Positions 9,501 to 18,693 are shown, counted from the stretch's first letter. The stretch is 64,000 bases of DNA from CAVSWN01 sp963770995 (GCA_963770995.1 CAVYRS010000001.1:4154001-4218000); one strand, 5' to 3'. Numbers and translations are program-made. The notes: generated from the letters alone by a model not told the origin.

Positions 9501-12284
9501 CTAGAGATGCGCGGTCAACGGATCGTGCGTTCGCTTCCCGCCGTTCTCGAGCGCGTCCAGAAGAATGTCGGGCGACACGGGCGACTTGCGGAAGACCTCG
9601 TCGCCGACGGCATCCATGATCGCCGTCATGATCGCGCCGTACGCCGCACCGACCGGCGGTTCGCCGACGCCGCGGACACCCGTCGGCGTCTCCGGATCCG
9701 GAATGTTGACCGCATCGCCCTCGTAGTGGAGCGGCGCGTCCAGAATCGTCGGCGGCTTGTTCTGATAGAAGCGCCGCGCGAGCGCAACGCCGTACTGCGG
9801 GTCGTAGGCCCAGCGCTGACCCAGGGCGTGGCCGAGTCCGAGCATCGAGCCGCCGAACAGCTGCCCCTTCAGGCTGCGCGGGTTGAGGATCGTGCCCACG
9901 TCGCCCATGGCGGTGTAATCGATCACCTTGACGACGCCCGTCTCGGTGTCGACTTCCACTTCCGCGAACCCGACGACGTAGGACTGGGACTGTCCGTCGC
10001 GCGGATACGAGTCTCTGGCGACGGCGATGAGTCCCTGTCCCGCGAGCGCCTTCAGCGAGTTCTTCGTGAACGCGTTGACGTCCTCCGGCGCTTCGTGGCC
10101 GTCGTACTTGCCGCCGAGCTCGACGGCCTTCTGCGCGGCCTGCGCGAAGGTCATCGTGCCGCCGGGCCCGGTCACCTTGCCGCCCGCCACTTTGTACGCC
10201 TCGGGATTGCCGCCCTTGGTCTTCGCCGCAATCTCCTGCAGCTTCTTGATGCAGTCGGTGGCGGCGGCGTGCGCCGCGCGCGTCATCGCGTGCGCGGTCT
10301 GGCTGCCGGCGGAAACGCAGGTCCACGGCAGGTTCTTGCCGGTGTTGCCGAAGACGACGTCGCACTCTTCCCACGTGACGCCGAGCATGTCGGCGGCCTG
10401 GCGGTGGACGTCGAACATCGAGTGCGTGCCGAGATTGCCGATGCCCGACTGGAACTGGATCCGGCCGGTGTCAGGCTTGATGATGAACAGGCCGTCGAAG
10501 CCGATCGAGCCGCCGGCGTACGGGCTGACCGCGACGCCGATGCCGCGGGCCTTGTTGCCCTTCTTGCGGCCGCCGGCGAGGGCGGCTTTGCGCTCCTCCC
10601 ACTTGAACACTTCGCTGCCCTTGTCGAGCGCTTCTCGAACGAACGCGCTCGTCACGTAGGGCTGGCGGCCGTTCGGCGCCGGCGCGCCAAACGGCGCTTT
10701 GCCGGCCGGCGCGTTGATCTTGCGCACCTGCACTTGATCGAGGCCGAGCTGTCTGGCGGCTTTGGCGATGATCGGCTCGACGATGCCGATGCCCTGCATG
10801 CCGCCCGGTGCGCGCTGCGACGTCTTCGGCGGCGTGTTGGTCACCACCGTCAATCCGCGCCACCGCATCGTCTCGGGCTGGTAGGCGAGCGAGACGCTGT
10901 TGCCCGCCGAGCGCGCGTCGCCCTGCGCGTCGTACGGACCGTTGTCGCAGATCGTGTACATGTCGATCGCGGTGATGCGGCCGTCCTTGCGGAAGCCCAT
11001 CTTCACGCGGGCGAGGATGCCGGGGCGTGCGCGGCCGATGAAGTGCTCGTCTTCGCGCGTGATGCGCATCATCACCGGCGCGTTGGCTTTCTTCGAGAGC
11101 AGCGCCGGAATCGCCATGAAGATCGAGCCCGGGATCTTGCTGCCGAAGCCGCCGCCGGTGTACTCGCTGATCACCACGACTTGAGCCGGCGGGGTGCCGG
11201 TCCAGCGCGCGACCGCGGCCACCGTCTGCACCGTGCTCTGCGTCGAACCGTGCAGGTAGAGTTTTCCGTTCTGCCAGTAGGCCATCGCTGTCCGCGTTTC
11301 GAGCGGCTGGTGGCCGGTGGACTGCGTCATGAAGGTTTCGTCGAGCACGAGGTCGGCCTTCTTGAGGCCCTCCTCGACGTTGCCCATCATCCACTCGTCG
11401 GTGAACTTGCCGAGCGGCATCTGGCCTTCGCCGGCGTTGCGGAAATCCTCCTCCGTCCACTTCAACACCTGGAGCTGCGGAGGCGGTGGCGCGCCGCCGC
11501 CGCCACGAGCGCCGCGTCCGCGACCTTCCGCGCCGCGCCCTTCCGGTGCGCCGCCGCGACGGCCGTCGGCGGCCTGGCCTGCGCCGGCTGCCGCGGCTCC
11601 TGCTGCTGCACCGGCGGCGCCGCCGCGTGCTTCGGGAGCGGCTGCTGCCGGCGGTGTTGCCGCTGGAGGTGTTGCCGCCGGGGCTGCTGCCGGAGGTGCT
11701 GCCGCCGAGGGCGTTGCTGCCGGCGCTGCCGCTGCCGGAGGTGCTGCTGCCGGTGCGGCGGCGCCGGCCGCTGCTCCACGCGCAGCCGCCGCGGCCGGAG
11801 GCGCAGTCGGACGGACCCACACGTTGCCCTGGGTGCGCGCGTTCGCGCCGCCGGGTCGCAGGCTCTCGATCGTATCGACGACGAAAGGCAGCGGCTCGAA
11901 CTCGATGTCGATCGCTTCGATCGCTTCAGCGGCGAGCGCTTCGCTCGTCGCGGCGACGGCGAGAATCGGCTCGCCGTGGTACAGCGGTTCGTTGGTGAGG
12001 CCGCGCTCGGCCTGCGCCGTCGCCTGCACGTTTTCGCCGAGCGTCGCGCCGGCGGCGGCGCCGGGCATGTCGTCGGCGGTGAGGATCGCCTTGACGCCGG
12101 GCATCGCGAGCGCGCGGCTCGTGTCGAGGCGCGTCACGCGCGCGTGCGGCATCGGGCTGACCAGCAGCTTGGCGAACAGCATGCCTTCGACGCGGTAGTC
12201 TTCGGCGTACTTCGCGGCGCCGGTCACCTTCGCGACGAGGTCCGCGGTCGAAAAATTCTGGCCGACTAGTTTGGTATCAGCCAT
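9501..12284 (-). CDS. Molybdopterin-binding subunit of xanthine dehydrogenase-family aldehyde oxidoreductase
   Basis: About 927 residues, large Mo-cofactor subunit. The catalytic glutamate motif GVGEPPVGAAYGA is present near the C-terminus, and family blocks such as SEYTGGGFGSKIPG and QRAPGGMQGIGIVEP lie before it. Start: the second ATG (MADTKLVGQNF) is chosen because GAGGA lies eight bases before it; an ATG nine bases upstream is also possible. Unusual is a low-complexity block of about 115 residues (roughly 155-270) of Ala, Pro and Gly, ending in a Gly/Arg-rich segment, inserted in the first domain just before LQVLKW. The gene follows the 2Fe-2S gene with a one-base gap, so the two are translationally linked. 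Confidence 0.93.
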   Translation of the reverse strand: MADTKLVGQNFSTADLVAKVTGAAKYAEDYRVEGMLFAKLLVSPMPHARVTRLDTSRALAMPGVKAILTADDMPGAAAGATLGENVQATAQAERGLTNEPLYHGEPILAVAATSEALAAEAIEAIDIEFEPLPFVVDTIESLRPGGANARTQGNVWVRPTAPPAAAAARGAAAGAAAPAAAPPAAAAPAATPSAAAPPAAAPAATPPAATPPAAAAPEARGGAAGAAAGAAAAGAGQAADGRRGGAPEGRGAEGRGRGARGGGGAPPPPQLQVLKWTEEDFRNAGEGQMPLGKFTDEWMMGNVEEGLKKADLVLDETFMTQSTGHQPLETRTAMAYWQNGKLYLHGSTQSTVQTVAAVARWTGTPPAQVVVISEYTGGGFGSKIPGSIFMAIPALLSKKANAPVMMRITREDEHFIGRARPGILARVKMGFRKDGRITAIDMYTICDNGPYDAQGDARSAGNSVSLAYQPETMRWRGLTVVTNTPPKTSQRAPGGMQGIGIVEPIIAKAARQLGLDQVQVRKINAPAGKAPFGAPAPNGRQPYVTSAFVREALDKGSEVFKWEERKAALAGGRKKGNKARGIGVAVSPYAGGSIGFDGLFIIKPDTGRIQFQSGIGNLGTHSMFDVHRQAADMLGVTWEECDVVFGNTGKNLPWTCVSAGSQTAHAMTRAAHAAATDCIKKLQEIAAKTKGGNPEAYKVAGGKVTGPGGTMTFAQAAQKAVELGGKYDGHEAPEDVNAFTKNSLKALAGQGLIAVARDSYPRDGQSQSYVVGFAEVEVDTETGVVKVIDYTAMGDVGTILNPRSLKGQLFGGSMLGLGHALGQRWAYDPQYGVALARRFYQNKPPTILDAPLHYEGDAVNIPDPETPTGVRGVGEPPVGAAYGAIMTAIMDAVGDEVFRKSPVSPDILLDALENGGKRTHDPLTAHL

Positions 12285-12285
12285 G

Positions 12286-12915
12286 TCACGCATTCCTCAT
12301 GTGTTCCGCGCCGCGCATCAACGCGGTGAGAATCTTGTCGTAGTCCTGGCATCGGCAGAGATTGCCGGAGATGCCGTGCGCCAGTTCCTGGCGCGTCGGA
12401 TTCGGATTCGTCTTCAGGTAGCCGACAGTGGCCATGACGAAGCCCGGCATGCAGAAGGCGCACTGGAAGCCCTGTTCGTCGACGACGCCTTGCTGCACGG
12501 CGTGCAGCTTCCCGCTGTTCGGATCGGCGAGGCCTTCGATCGTGACGATCTTCTTGCCGCGCACCGTATGCGCGAGCACCGAGCACGAATAGCGCGGCAC
12601 ATCGTCGACGAGCACGGTGCACGCGCCGCACTCGGCGCGATCGCACCCGAGCTTGGTGCCCGTCAGGCCGAGTTTGTATCGCAGCGTCATCGCGAGCGTG
12701 TCGTGCGGCATCAGATCGACGCGGCGATCCTGGCCGTTCACGTTCAGCGTGACGAGTCGCTCGACGGCGCCCGCGGCGGGCTGGCCGTGGAGCGTCGTGC
12801 TGCGAAACAGGTACGCGGTGGATGAAGCCGCCGCGCCCGCAGCGATCACACCCTTGATGAAATTACGACGGGAGGTTGACTGCGGCGTTTCTTCCGGCAT
12901 CTTGTTATCGTCCAT
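12286..12915 (-). CDS. Tat-exported 2Fe-2S subunit of aldehyde oxidoreductase (PaoA-like)
   Basis: 209 residues from an ATG preceded by GAGGTGATC. A twin-arginine signal, TSRRNFIKGVIAAGAAASS, lies near residues 13-31, so the assembled enzyme should be exported folded to the periplasm. The eight cluster cysteines are visible: the plant-ferredoxin-type set CDRAECGACTVL with RYSC, and the second set CAFCMPG with CRCQDYDKI. An upstream in-frame ATG at 12975 would put 20 extra residues before this, but it lacks a ribosome site and spoils the signal peptide. It is the first gene of the operon and is divergent from the metallo-beta-lactamase gene. Confidence 0.94.
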   Translation of the reverse strand: MDDNKMPEETPQSTSRRNFIKGVIAAGAAASSTAYLFRSTTLHGQPAAGAVERLVTLNVNGQDRRVDLMPHDTLAMTLRYKLGLTGTKLGCDRAECGACTVLVDDVPRYSCSVLAHTVRGKKIVTIEGLADPNSGKLHAVQQGVVDEQGFQCAFCMPGFVMATVGYLKTNPNPTRQELAHGISGNLCRCQDYDKILTALMRGAEHMRNA

Positions 12916-13027
12916 TGCTGGATCACCTCGTCGGGTCGAGGAACCGACCGATGGAGAGGGATTAGTCGGACACACGATAATCCCGGAGGCCCTCGTGTTT
13001 CAACGGGTTTCCGTCAAGCTGTCAGAT

Positions 13028-13040
13028 GGGGTCAGACCCC
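13028..13040. repeat. Solo GGGGTCAGACCCC palindrome upstream of MBL gene
   Basis: A 13-base palindrome (4-bp GGGG/CCCC arms plus TC/GA). It lies 12 bases before the GTG start of the metallo-beta-lactamase gene. The bases directly after it, GGAG, form that gene's likely ribosome-binding site. The same palindrome occurs four more times inside the gene. Confidence 0.9.
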
Positions 13041-13051
13041 GGAGACAAATC

Positions 13052-14563
13052 GTGACAAACTCATCGCTGACGTTCCTCGGTGCGGCCGGCACGGTCACTG
13101 GGTCGAAGCATCTACTCGAGGTGGATGGCCGGCGCGTGCTCGTCGATTGTGGCCTGTTTCAGGGACTCAAGGAGCTACGGCTCAGGAATTGGGAGCCGTT
13201 CCCGATCGATCCGGCCAGCATCGATGCGGTCGTGCTGACCCACGCTCATCTGGACCATTGTGGTTATTTGCCGCGCTTGGTGGCCGGCGGCTATCGGGGT
13301 CGCATTTTCTGCACCCCGGGGACCAAAGACCTGTGCTCGCTCGTCCTACCCGATGCGGCGCGGTTGCAGGAGGAAGACGCGCGCGAGGCGAACCGGCAGG
13401 GGTACTCGAAGCATTCGCCCGCGCTGCCGCTGTATACGCAAGCCGACGCCGCGCGGGCGTTGATGCAATTGCAACCGGTGGGGTATCAGCGGCCCGTGCC
13501 GTTGTGGGGTCTGACCCCGCCCCTCACAAATTCGGCCGAAAACCGTGACCCTGGGGTCGGACCCCAACTCACTGTCGAGTTCGTTAACGCCGGTCACTTG
13601 CTCGGCTCGGCGTACGCGCGGGTGCGCGTTGGCGACCAGACCCTTCTCTTTGGCGGGGATCTCGGACGCTACGGCCGTCCCGTGCTGCCGGATCCGTCGC
13701 CGATCACCGAGGCCGACGTCCTGCTTGTCGAGTCGACTTATGGCGATCGGCTGCACGCGCCCGACGACAACGGCGAGCGCCTCGCGTCGATCGTGAAGGA
13801 CACGGCCGCGCGTGGCGGGAAGCTGATCATCCCGTCGTTCGCGATTGGACGCGTCGAGGAGGTTCTGTACTGGTTGAAGCGTCTCGAAGACGAAAAACGC
13901 ATTCCGGCGCTGCCTGTGTACATAGACAGTCCGATGGCGATCGGCGCGCTGCAGTTTTATTCCGCACGTCTGGACGAGCTCGACGCAGAGATTGCCACCC
14001 CCTCGGGGTCTGACCCCGGCCCTTCGATTTCCCCAGCAAATCGAGACCCCCGGGGTCAGACCCCGAATCGGCGGCGCGTCTCCGTCTTCGCGACGACGCG
14101 GATGACCGTCGTCAGCTCACCACAACAGTCGGCGGACCTCGTGGCTTCGCGCCAGCCTGCGATCATCATCGCGTCGAGCGGGATGGCGACGGGAGGACGT
14201 GTCCTCCGGCATCTCGCGGTGACGCTGCCAAATCCGAAGAACACCGTACTGTTTGTCGGGTATCAGGCCGCCGGCACGCGCGGCCGCGATCTCACCGACG
14301 GCGCGCGCGAAGTCAAACTGATTGGCCGCGTCGTGCCGGTCGCCGCCCGTGTCGAGCGGATCGATTCGATGTCGGCCCACGCCGACGCCGGCGAAATTCT
14401 GCGCTGGTTGTCCGGCGTCTCGCGCGCGCCGCGCATGACGTATCTCGTGCACGGTGAGCCGCGCGCGCTCGCCGCGCTCGCCGCGCGCATTACCACGGAG
14501 CGCGGGTGGCCGGTCCACGTCGCGGCACATCGTGAACGTGTCGAATTGCCGCCTTCGGGCTGA
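13052..14563 (+). CDS. Beta-CASP metallo-beta-lactamase family RNase-like protein with two repeat inserts
   Basis: 503 residues starting at GTG (VTNSSLTFLGAAGTVTGSKH) after GGAGACAAATC. Zinc-binding motif THAHLDHCGYLP lies near residues 62-73. Further family motifs follow: GGDLGRYGRP, ESTYGDR, the beta-CASP IPSFAIGRVEEVLY, IASSGMATGGRVLRHL and the C-terminal SMSAHADAGEILRW histidine. It is therefore a complete member of the CPSF73/YSH1-like nuclease group, probably cytoplasmic and RNA-directed; the substrate is not shown. Two in-frame 60-base repeat elements at 13506 and 14005 add about 20 residues each (LTPP...GVGPQ and SDPG...GQTP segments) between conserved blocks, so the protein is longer than usual. 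The long open frame upstream of this start is only the antisense of the Fe-S gene. Confidence 0.9.
   Translation: MTNSSLTFLGAAGTVTGSKHLLEVDGRRVLVDCGLFQGLKELRLRNWEPFPIDPASIDAVVLTHAHLDHCGYLPRLVAGGYRGRIFCTPGTKDLCSLVLPDAARLQEEDAREANRQGYSKHSPALPLYTQADAARALMQLQPVGYQRPVPLWGLTPPLTNSAENRDPGVGPQLTVEFVNAGHLLGSAYARVRVGDQTLLFGGDLGRYGRPVLPDPSPITEADVLLVESTYGDRLHAPDDNGERLASIVKDTAARGGKLIIPSFAIGRVEEVLYWLKRLEDEKRIPALPVYIDSPMAIGALQFYSARLDELDAEIATPSGSDPGPSISPANRDPRGQTPNRRRVSVFATTRMTVVSSPQQSADLVASRQPAIIIASSGMATGGRVLRHLAVTLPNPKNTVLFVGYQAAGTRGRDLTDGAREVKLIGRVVPVAARVERIDSMSAHADAGEILRWLSGVSRAPRMTYLVHGEPRALAALAARITTERGWPVHVAAHRERVELPPSG
13506..13565. repeat. 60-bp double-palindrome element inserted in frame (copy 1)
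   Basis: GGGGTCTGACCCC, a 34-base spacer with its own dyad (TCAC...TTCGGCCGAA...GTGA), then GGGGTCGGACCCC. Total 60 bases, i.e. 20 codons, inside the metallo-beta-lactamase gene without disturbing the frame. Confidence 0.92.
14005..14064. repeat. 60-bp double-palindrome element inserted in frame (copy 2)
   Basis: GGGGTCTGACCCC, a 34-base spacer containing the dyad TCGATTT...AAATCGA, then GGGGTCAGACCCC. Same architecture and exactly the same length and spacing as the copy at 13506, but a different spacer sequence; also in frame in the coding region. Confidence 0.92.
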
Positions 14564-14593
14564 TAGCGCTCCGGCGTGCCAAGGACCTTGAGA

Positions 14594-14599
14594 TAGGAT
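14594..14599 (+). promoter_or_regulatory. TAGGAT -10 box close to start codon
   Basis: TAGGAT ends eight bases before the ATG of the M49 peptidase, a spacing that would give a leaderless or nearly leaderless mRNA. GGGGGA also lies directly before the ATG, so ordinary initiation cannot be excluded. Confidence 0.4.
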
Positions 14600-14607
14600 C
14601 CGGGGGA

Positions 14608-16591
14608 ATGAGCCGTCAGACTCCGGCGCCGCCGAGCGCCGCGCCCGCGGTCGAACACGATCGCCCGTACCTTCTCGAGCGCGTCGACGAAGCCGCCGTC
14701 GTGCAGCTCTACGCGGATGGCTTCCGCGGTCTGCCGCTCCGCGACAAAGTGCTCGTGTGGCATCTGACACGCGCCGCGATCGCAGGCCGCGACATCTTCT
14801 ACGACCAGCGCTACGCGCACAATCTCGACATGCGCGACGTGCTCGAGGCGATCGTCACCTACGCGCAGGACGTCGACACCTCGGCGCTCGACGCGATTCG
14901 CCGCTACACGAAGCTGTTCTGGATCAACACCGGACCGTACAACAATCTGACCGCGCGCAAGTTCGTGATGACCGGTACGCGCGATGCGTTTGCCGCCGCC
15001 GCCCACGCGGCCGCTCGCACCGGCGCCGCGTTCCCACTCCGGCCCGGCGAGTCGCTGGAGCAGCTGCTCGATCGCCTGGCGCCGATGTTCTTCGATCCCG
15101 ATGTCGATCCGATGGTGACGAGCAAGACGCCACCGCCCGGGCACGACATCCTCACCGCGAGCACGAACAACCTGTACGACGGCGTGACGCTGGCCGACGT
15201 CGACGGTTTTCGGGACGCGCACCCGCTCAATTCGCGCTTGATCAAACAGAACGGCCGGCTGGTCGAAGACGTGTACCGCGCCGGGGGCCGCTGCAGCGCG
15301 CACATCGAATCGATCGTGCGAGCACCTCGAGGCGGCAATTCCGTTTGCCACCGAGCCGATGGCAAGAGCGCTCGCCGCGCTGATCCGCTTCTACCAGACC
15401 GGAGACGCTGGCGATCGCGAGCGGTACGACGTCGCGTGGGTGCAGGACACGGCGTCGCCGGTCGATACGATCAACGGGTTCATCGAAGTGTATCTGGACG
15501 CGCGGGGCGTGAAGGGCGCCTGGGAAGCGCTGGTCTGGTACGTCAATCGCGACAAGACGCTTCAGATTCGCTCCATTGCCGACCACGCCCAGTGGTTCGA
15601 GGATCGCCTGCCGTGCGACGCGCGGTTCAAGAAACGCGATGCGCGCGGCGTCACCGCGACGGCCATCGACGTCGTCATCGAAACGGGGGAGTCGGGTCCG
15701 GTGACGCCGGTCGGGATCAACCTCCCGAACGATCAGTCGATTCGCGAGCGCTTCGGCAGCAAGTCGGTTTCGTTGTCGAACGTGCACGAAGCGTACGACA
15801 AGGCGACCGTGCCCGAATTGCGGACCGAGTTCGCGTGGACCAGCGACGAAGTCGCGCGGGCGACGGCCTGGAGCGCGTTCGCGGGCGAGCTGACCACGAA
15901 CCTGCACGAGGTGATCGGCCACGGCTCAGGCCAGGTCGATCCGGCGCTGCACGGCAATCCGCACGGCGCGCTCAGGGAGCATTACTCGGCGATCGAAGAA
16001 GCGCGGGCGGATCTCGTCGCGCTGTACTTTCTGCCCGATCCCAAGCTCGCCGAGTTGGGTTTGATTCCGAGGGAACATCACGAGGACATCGTCCTGGCCG
16101 AGTATGAGGGCTACGCGCGCAACGTTCTCGTGCAGCTTCGCCGCGTCCGGCACGGCACCCAGATCGAAGAAGACCACATGCGCAACCGCCAGCTGATCGT
16201 GCGGTGGCTCATGGCGAACACGACGGCGATCGAGGCGCGGACGCGCGACGGCAAGACGTACTACGTCATGACCGACGCACGGGCGTTTCGCGAGGGCGTG
16301 GGACGACTCCTCGGCGAGGTGCAACGGATCAAAGGCGAAGGCGATTACGAGGCGGCGCGCGCGCTGGTCGAGACCTTCGGCGTGCATTTCGATCCCGCGC
16401 TGCGCGACGAGGTCGTCGCGCGCGTGGATCGGCTGGGACTGCCGTCCTACACCGGATTCGTCATGCCGCGGCTCGACGCGGTTCGCGACGACTCCGGCGC
16501 TATCGTCGAGGTCTCAATCTCGTACCCGCTGGACCTCGAGGAGCAGATGTTGGAATTCTCGGCCGCGACCCGTCATCTGAGGGCGTCGTGA
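14608..16591 (+). CDS. Dipeptidyl-peptidase III-like zinc peptidase (family M49), one 1-base insertion
   Basis: About 660 residues after correction. The zinc motif of family M49, HEVIGH (HExxGH), lies near residue 433, and the third-ligand region EEARADLVALYF follows as expected. No signal peptide is visible, so it is probably cytoplasmic. The family removes dipeptides from the N-terminus of oligopeptides. The frame shifts at about 15319: dropping one C converts the broken stretch into HIESIVEHLEAAIPFATEPM and joins the two halves. Without correction the peptidase half would have no ribosome site of its own. The stop overlaps the GTG of the next gene, suggesting coupling to the HEAT-cyclophilin gene. 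Confidence 0.88.
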
Positions 16592-18693
16592 CTCCGAAGC
16601 GATCGATCTGCCGCGAAAGCACGCAAGCACGAAACCACAATTGTCTTTTTCGTGTCTTCGTGTTTTCGTGGCTGACCTGGGTGCTGGCGAATCCTGCACT
16701 CGCACAACCCCTCGCCACGACGCGCCTCAACATTCTCCAGGCCGAGGATCGGCGCGCACCAACTGCGAACGACGTCGCCATTCTCCGCGCCGGCGCCCGA
16801 AACGGCGACGCGCTGACCGCGCGCATGGGCCTGCGCGCGCTGGGCCGCCTCGAACGCCCGGCGCTCATTCCGGACATCACGCCCGGCCTCCGCCACCCCG
16901 CGCCGGAGAATCGCGTCGAGGCCGCGACCGCGATCGGGCAGGCCGCGCAGGGATGGAAGCGCGATCGCGCCAAGGCGCCGACGCCAACGCTCGACTCCGT
17001 CGTGACCACGCTTGTGGCGCGCCTGCGAGTCGAGGCGGAACCCGATGTGCGCGCGGCGATCTGCGAGACGCTCGGACGTCTCCCGTACACAACCGCCGGC
17101 CAGGTCGAAAGCGCGGAGCGCACGCTTCTCGACGTCGCCGCGCAGGCCGAATCGGTGACGGATCGTCTCGGCGTCGCCAAAGGCTTCGAAGCGCTCGTGC
17201 GAATGCATCGGACCGTCCGGCCGCCGAGCGATGCCGCTGTCGCGGTGTTGCGCCGGCTCGCAGCGCCCAAGAACAACAACGACCTCGCGACCGGCGCGCG
17301 CATCCGTCGCCTCGCGCTCGAAACGCTGGTCACCGCGGGCGTGCCCGACGACGAGCTGATTACCGACGCGTCGCGGGATCCGGACGCGCAGGTACGGCGG
17401 CTGGCGATGCGCGCGGCCGCGGTCCGCGGCCGATCCGCGGCCACCGATGCGGTGATTGCCGCGGCGCTCGGAAACCCGTTGTCGCCGCCCGCATCGGATC
17501 CGTCCGCCGGCGACGAGTCGCCGATCGTGCGCGTCGAGGCGCTGCGCGCGCTCAAGGCGCGCGCCGGCGACGAAGCCTGTCCCGCCTCGGTGCTGCGCGC
17601 GCTCGATCGCGAGCCGGCCGTGGCGCTGCTGGCGATCGATCAGCTGGCCGCCTGCGGATCGTCGCCCGTCGCGCTCGCCGTCCTCGAGCACATCGTCGGG
17701 GACCGCCACGCGATGCACGCGGCGCGCGGATGGCATCGCGCGGCGCATGCCGTGGTGGCGCTCGCGGCGGCCTCGCCGGAGCGCGGCGCAGCCGCGCTGC
17801 AGCCGCTGATTGGCTCACAGGTGTGGCAGGTGCGCATGTATGCGGCTCGCGCGGCCGCGACGCTCGAGGACCGCGGTCTGCTGCAACGTCTGGCGAATGA
17901 CGAGTCCGACAACGTCCGCGAGGTGGCGATTGCGGGGCTGAAGATCGTCGCCGGCCATGACGCGGACGAGGTCTACGTCTCCGCGCTGACGCGGAGCGGC
18001 TATCAGGCGATTCGCGCCGCCGCCGTGGCGCTCGACGGCACGCCGCGTCCCGACGCGGCGGTGCCCGCGCTCACGGCGGCGCTCGAACGCCTGGTCGCCG
18101 AAGGCCGCGACAATTCCCACGACGCGCGCGGCGCCATTGCCAAGACGCTGGCGAGCACGGGTGTACGAACAGGAAACGGCGGCGGCAGCGGGTCGGACCC
18201 GGCGCGGAGCCTGCAGCGTCCGCAGAATGATTTGAACGCGGAGGATTGGCGGCGCCTTGCCTCGCCCCGCGCGCGAATCACGATTCGCGACGTCGGCACC
18301 TTCGATCTCGCGCTCTTCACCGCGCAGGCGCCGGCGACCGTGCTCCGCTTCGCGCGACTCGCGAGATCCGGCTACTACAACGGCCTCACCTTCCACCGGG
18401 TCGTCGCGAATTTCGTCATTCAGGGTGGCAGCCCTGGCGCCAACGAGTACGTCGGCGATGCGGCTTTCATGCGCGACGAGCTCGGCTCCTGGCCGCACGT
18501 GCGCGGGGCGGTCGGCATCTCGACGCGCGGGCGCGACACCGGCGACGCGCAAATCTTCATCGATCTCGTGGACAACCCGCGCCTCGATCACGACTACACG
18601 GTGTTCGCGCAGGTCTTGAATGGCATCGAGGTCGTGGATCGGATTCTGGAAGGTGATGTCATTGAGAGGATAGAGATCCTGACTGGTCCCTAG
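16588..18693 (+). CDS. Secreted HEAT-repeat / cyclophilin peptidyl-prolyl isomerase fusion
   Basis: 701 residues from a GTG that overlaps the preceding stop. Residues 1-40 form a signal peptide ending ANPALAQ; its core LFRVFVFSWL is encoded by the right arm of a CACGAA hairpin repeat. Residues of about 50-540 are HEAT-like repeats (RMGLRALGRLERPALIPDI, VRVEALRALKARAG, VRLAMRAAAVRG type). The C-terminal 150 residues are a cyclophilin domain: ARSGYYNGLTFHRVVANFVI, GGSPGANEYVG, and QIFIDLVDNPRLDHDYTVFAQV. The isomerase probably works in the periplasm on folding of exported proteins, with HEAT repeats as the partner-binding platform. No disabling change is apparent. Confidence 0.9.
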   Translation: MTPKRSICRESTQARNHNCLFRVFVFSWLTWVLANPALAQPLATTRLNILQAEDRRAPTANDVAILRAGARNGDALTARMGLRALGRLERPALIPDITPGLRHPAPENRVEAATAIGQAAQGWKRDRAKAPTPTLDSVVTTLVARLRVEAEPDVRAAICETLGRLPYTTAGQVESAERTLLDVAAQAESVTDRLGVAKGFEALVRMHRTVRPPSDAAVAVLRRLAAPKNNNDLATGARIRRLALETLVTAGVPDDELITDASRDPDAQVRRLAMRAAAVRGRSAATDAVIAAALGNPLSPPASDPSAGDESPIVRVEALRALKARAGDEACPASVLRALDREPAVALLAIDQLAACGSSPVALAVLEHIVGDRHAMHAARGWHRAAHAVVALAAASPERGAAALQPLIGSQVWQVRMYAARAAATLEDRGLLQRLANDESDNVREVAIAGLKIVAGHDADEVYVSALTRSGYQAIRAAAVALDGTPRPDAAVPALTAALERLVAEGRDNSHDARGAIAKTLASTGVRTGNGGGSGSDPARSLQRPQNDLNAEDWRRLASPRARITIRDVGTFDLALFTAQAPATVLRFARLARSGYYNGLTFHRVVANFVIQGGSPGANEYVGDAAFMRDELGSWPHVRGAVGISTRGRDTGDAQIFIDLVDNPRLDHDYTVFAQVLNGIEVVDRILEGDVIERIEILTGP
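16611..16671. repeat. CACGAA-type hairpin repeat, translated as a signal peptide
   Basis: Left arm CCGCGAAAGCACGCAAGCAC, right arm TTCGTGTCTTCGTGTTTTCG continuing to TGG, loop ACCACAATTG-like. Lies entirely inside the first 30 codons of the HEAT-cyclophilin gene and encodes its Arg-containing n-region and hydrophobic core. Confidence 0.9.

Noticed and set aside
8487..12269. A 1260-codon open frame antisense to the molybdenum hydroxylase genes
   Set aside because: It is the mirror of the real genes in a GC-rich sequence: Arg/Val/Asp/Ala-rich, no domain, and covers two genes with clear catalytic motifs.
12617..13051. N-terminal extension of the metallo-beta-lactamase protein starting at an upstream ATG
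   Set aside because: This stretch is antisense to the 2Fe-2S gene and its promoter; the GTG at 13052 has a ribosome site and begins the conserved fold.
15310..15330. Programmed ribosomal frameshift in the M49 peptidase
   Set aside because: No slippery heptamer or following pseudoknot at the site, and the same kind of single-base excess occurs in many unrelated genes nearby.
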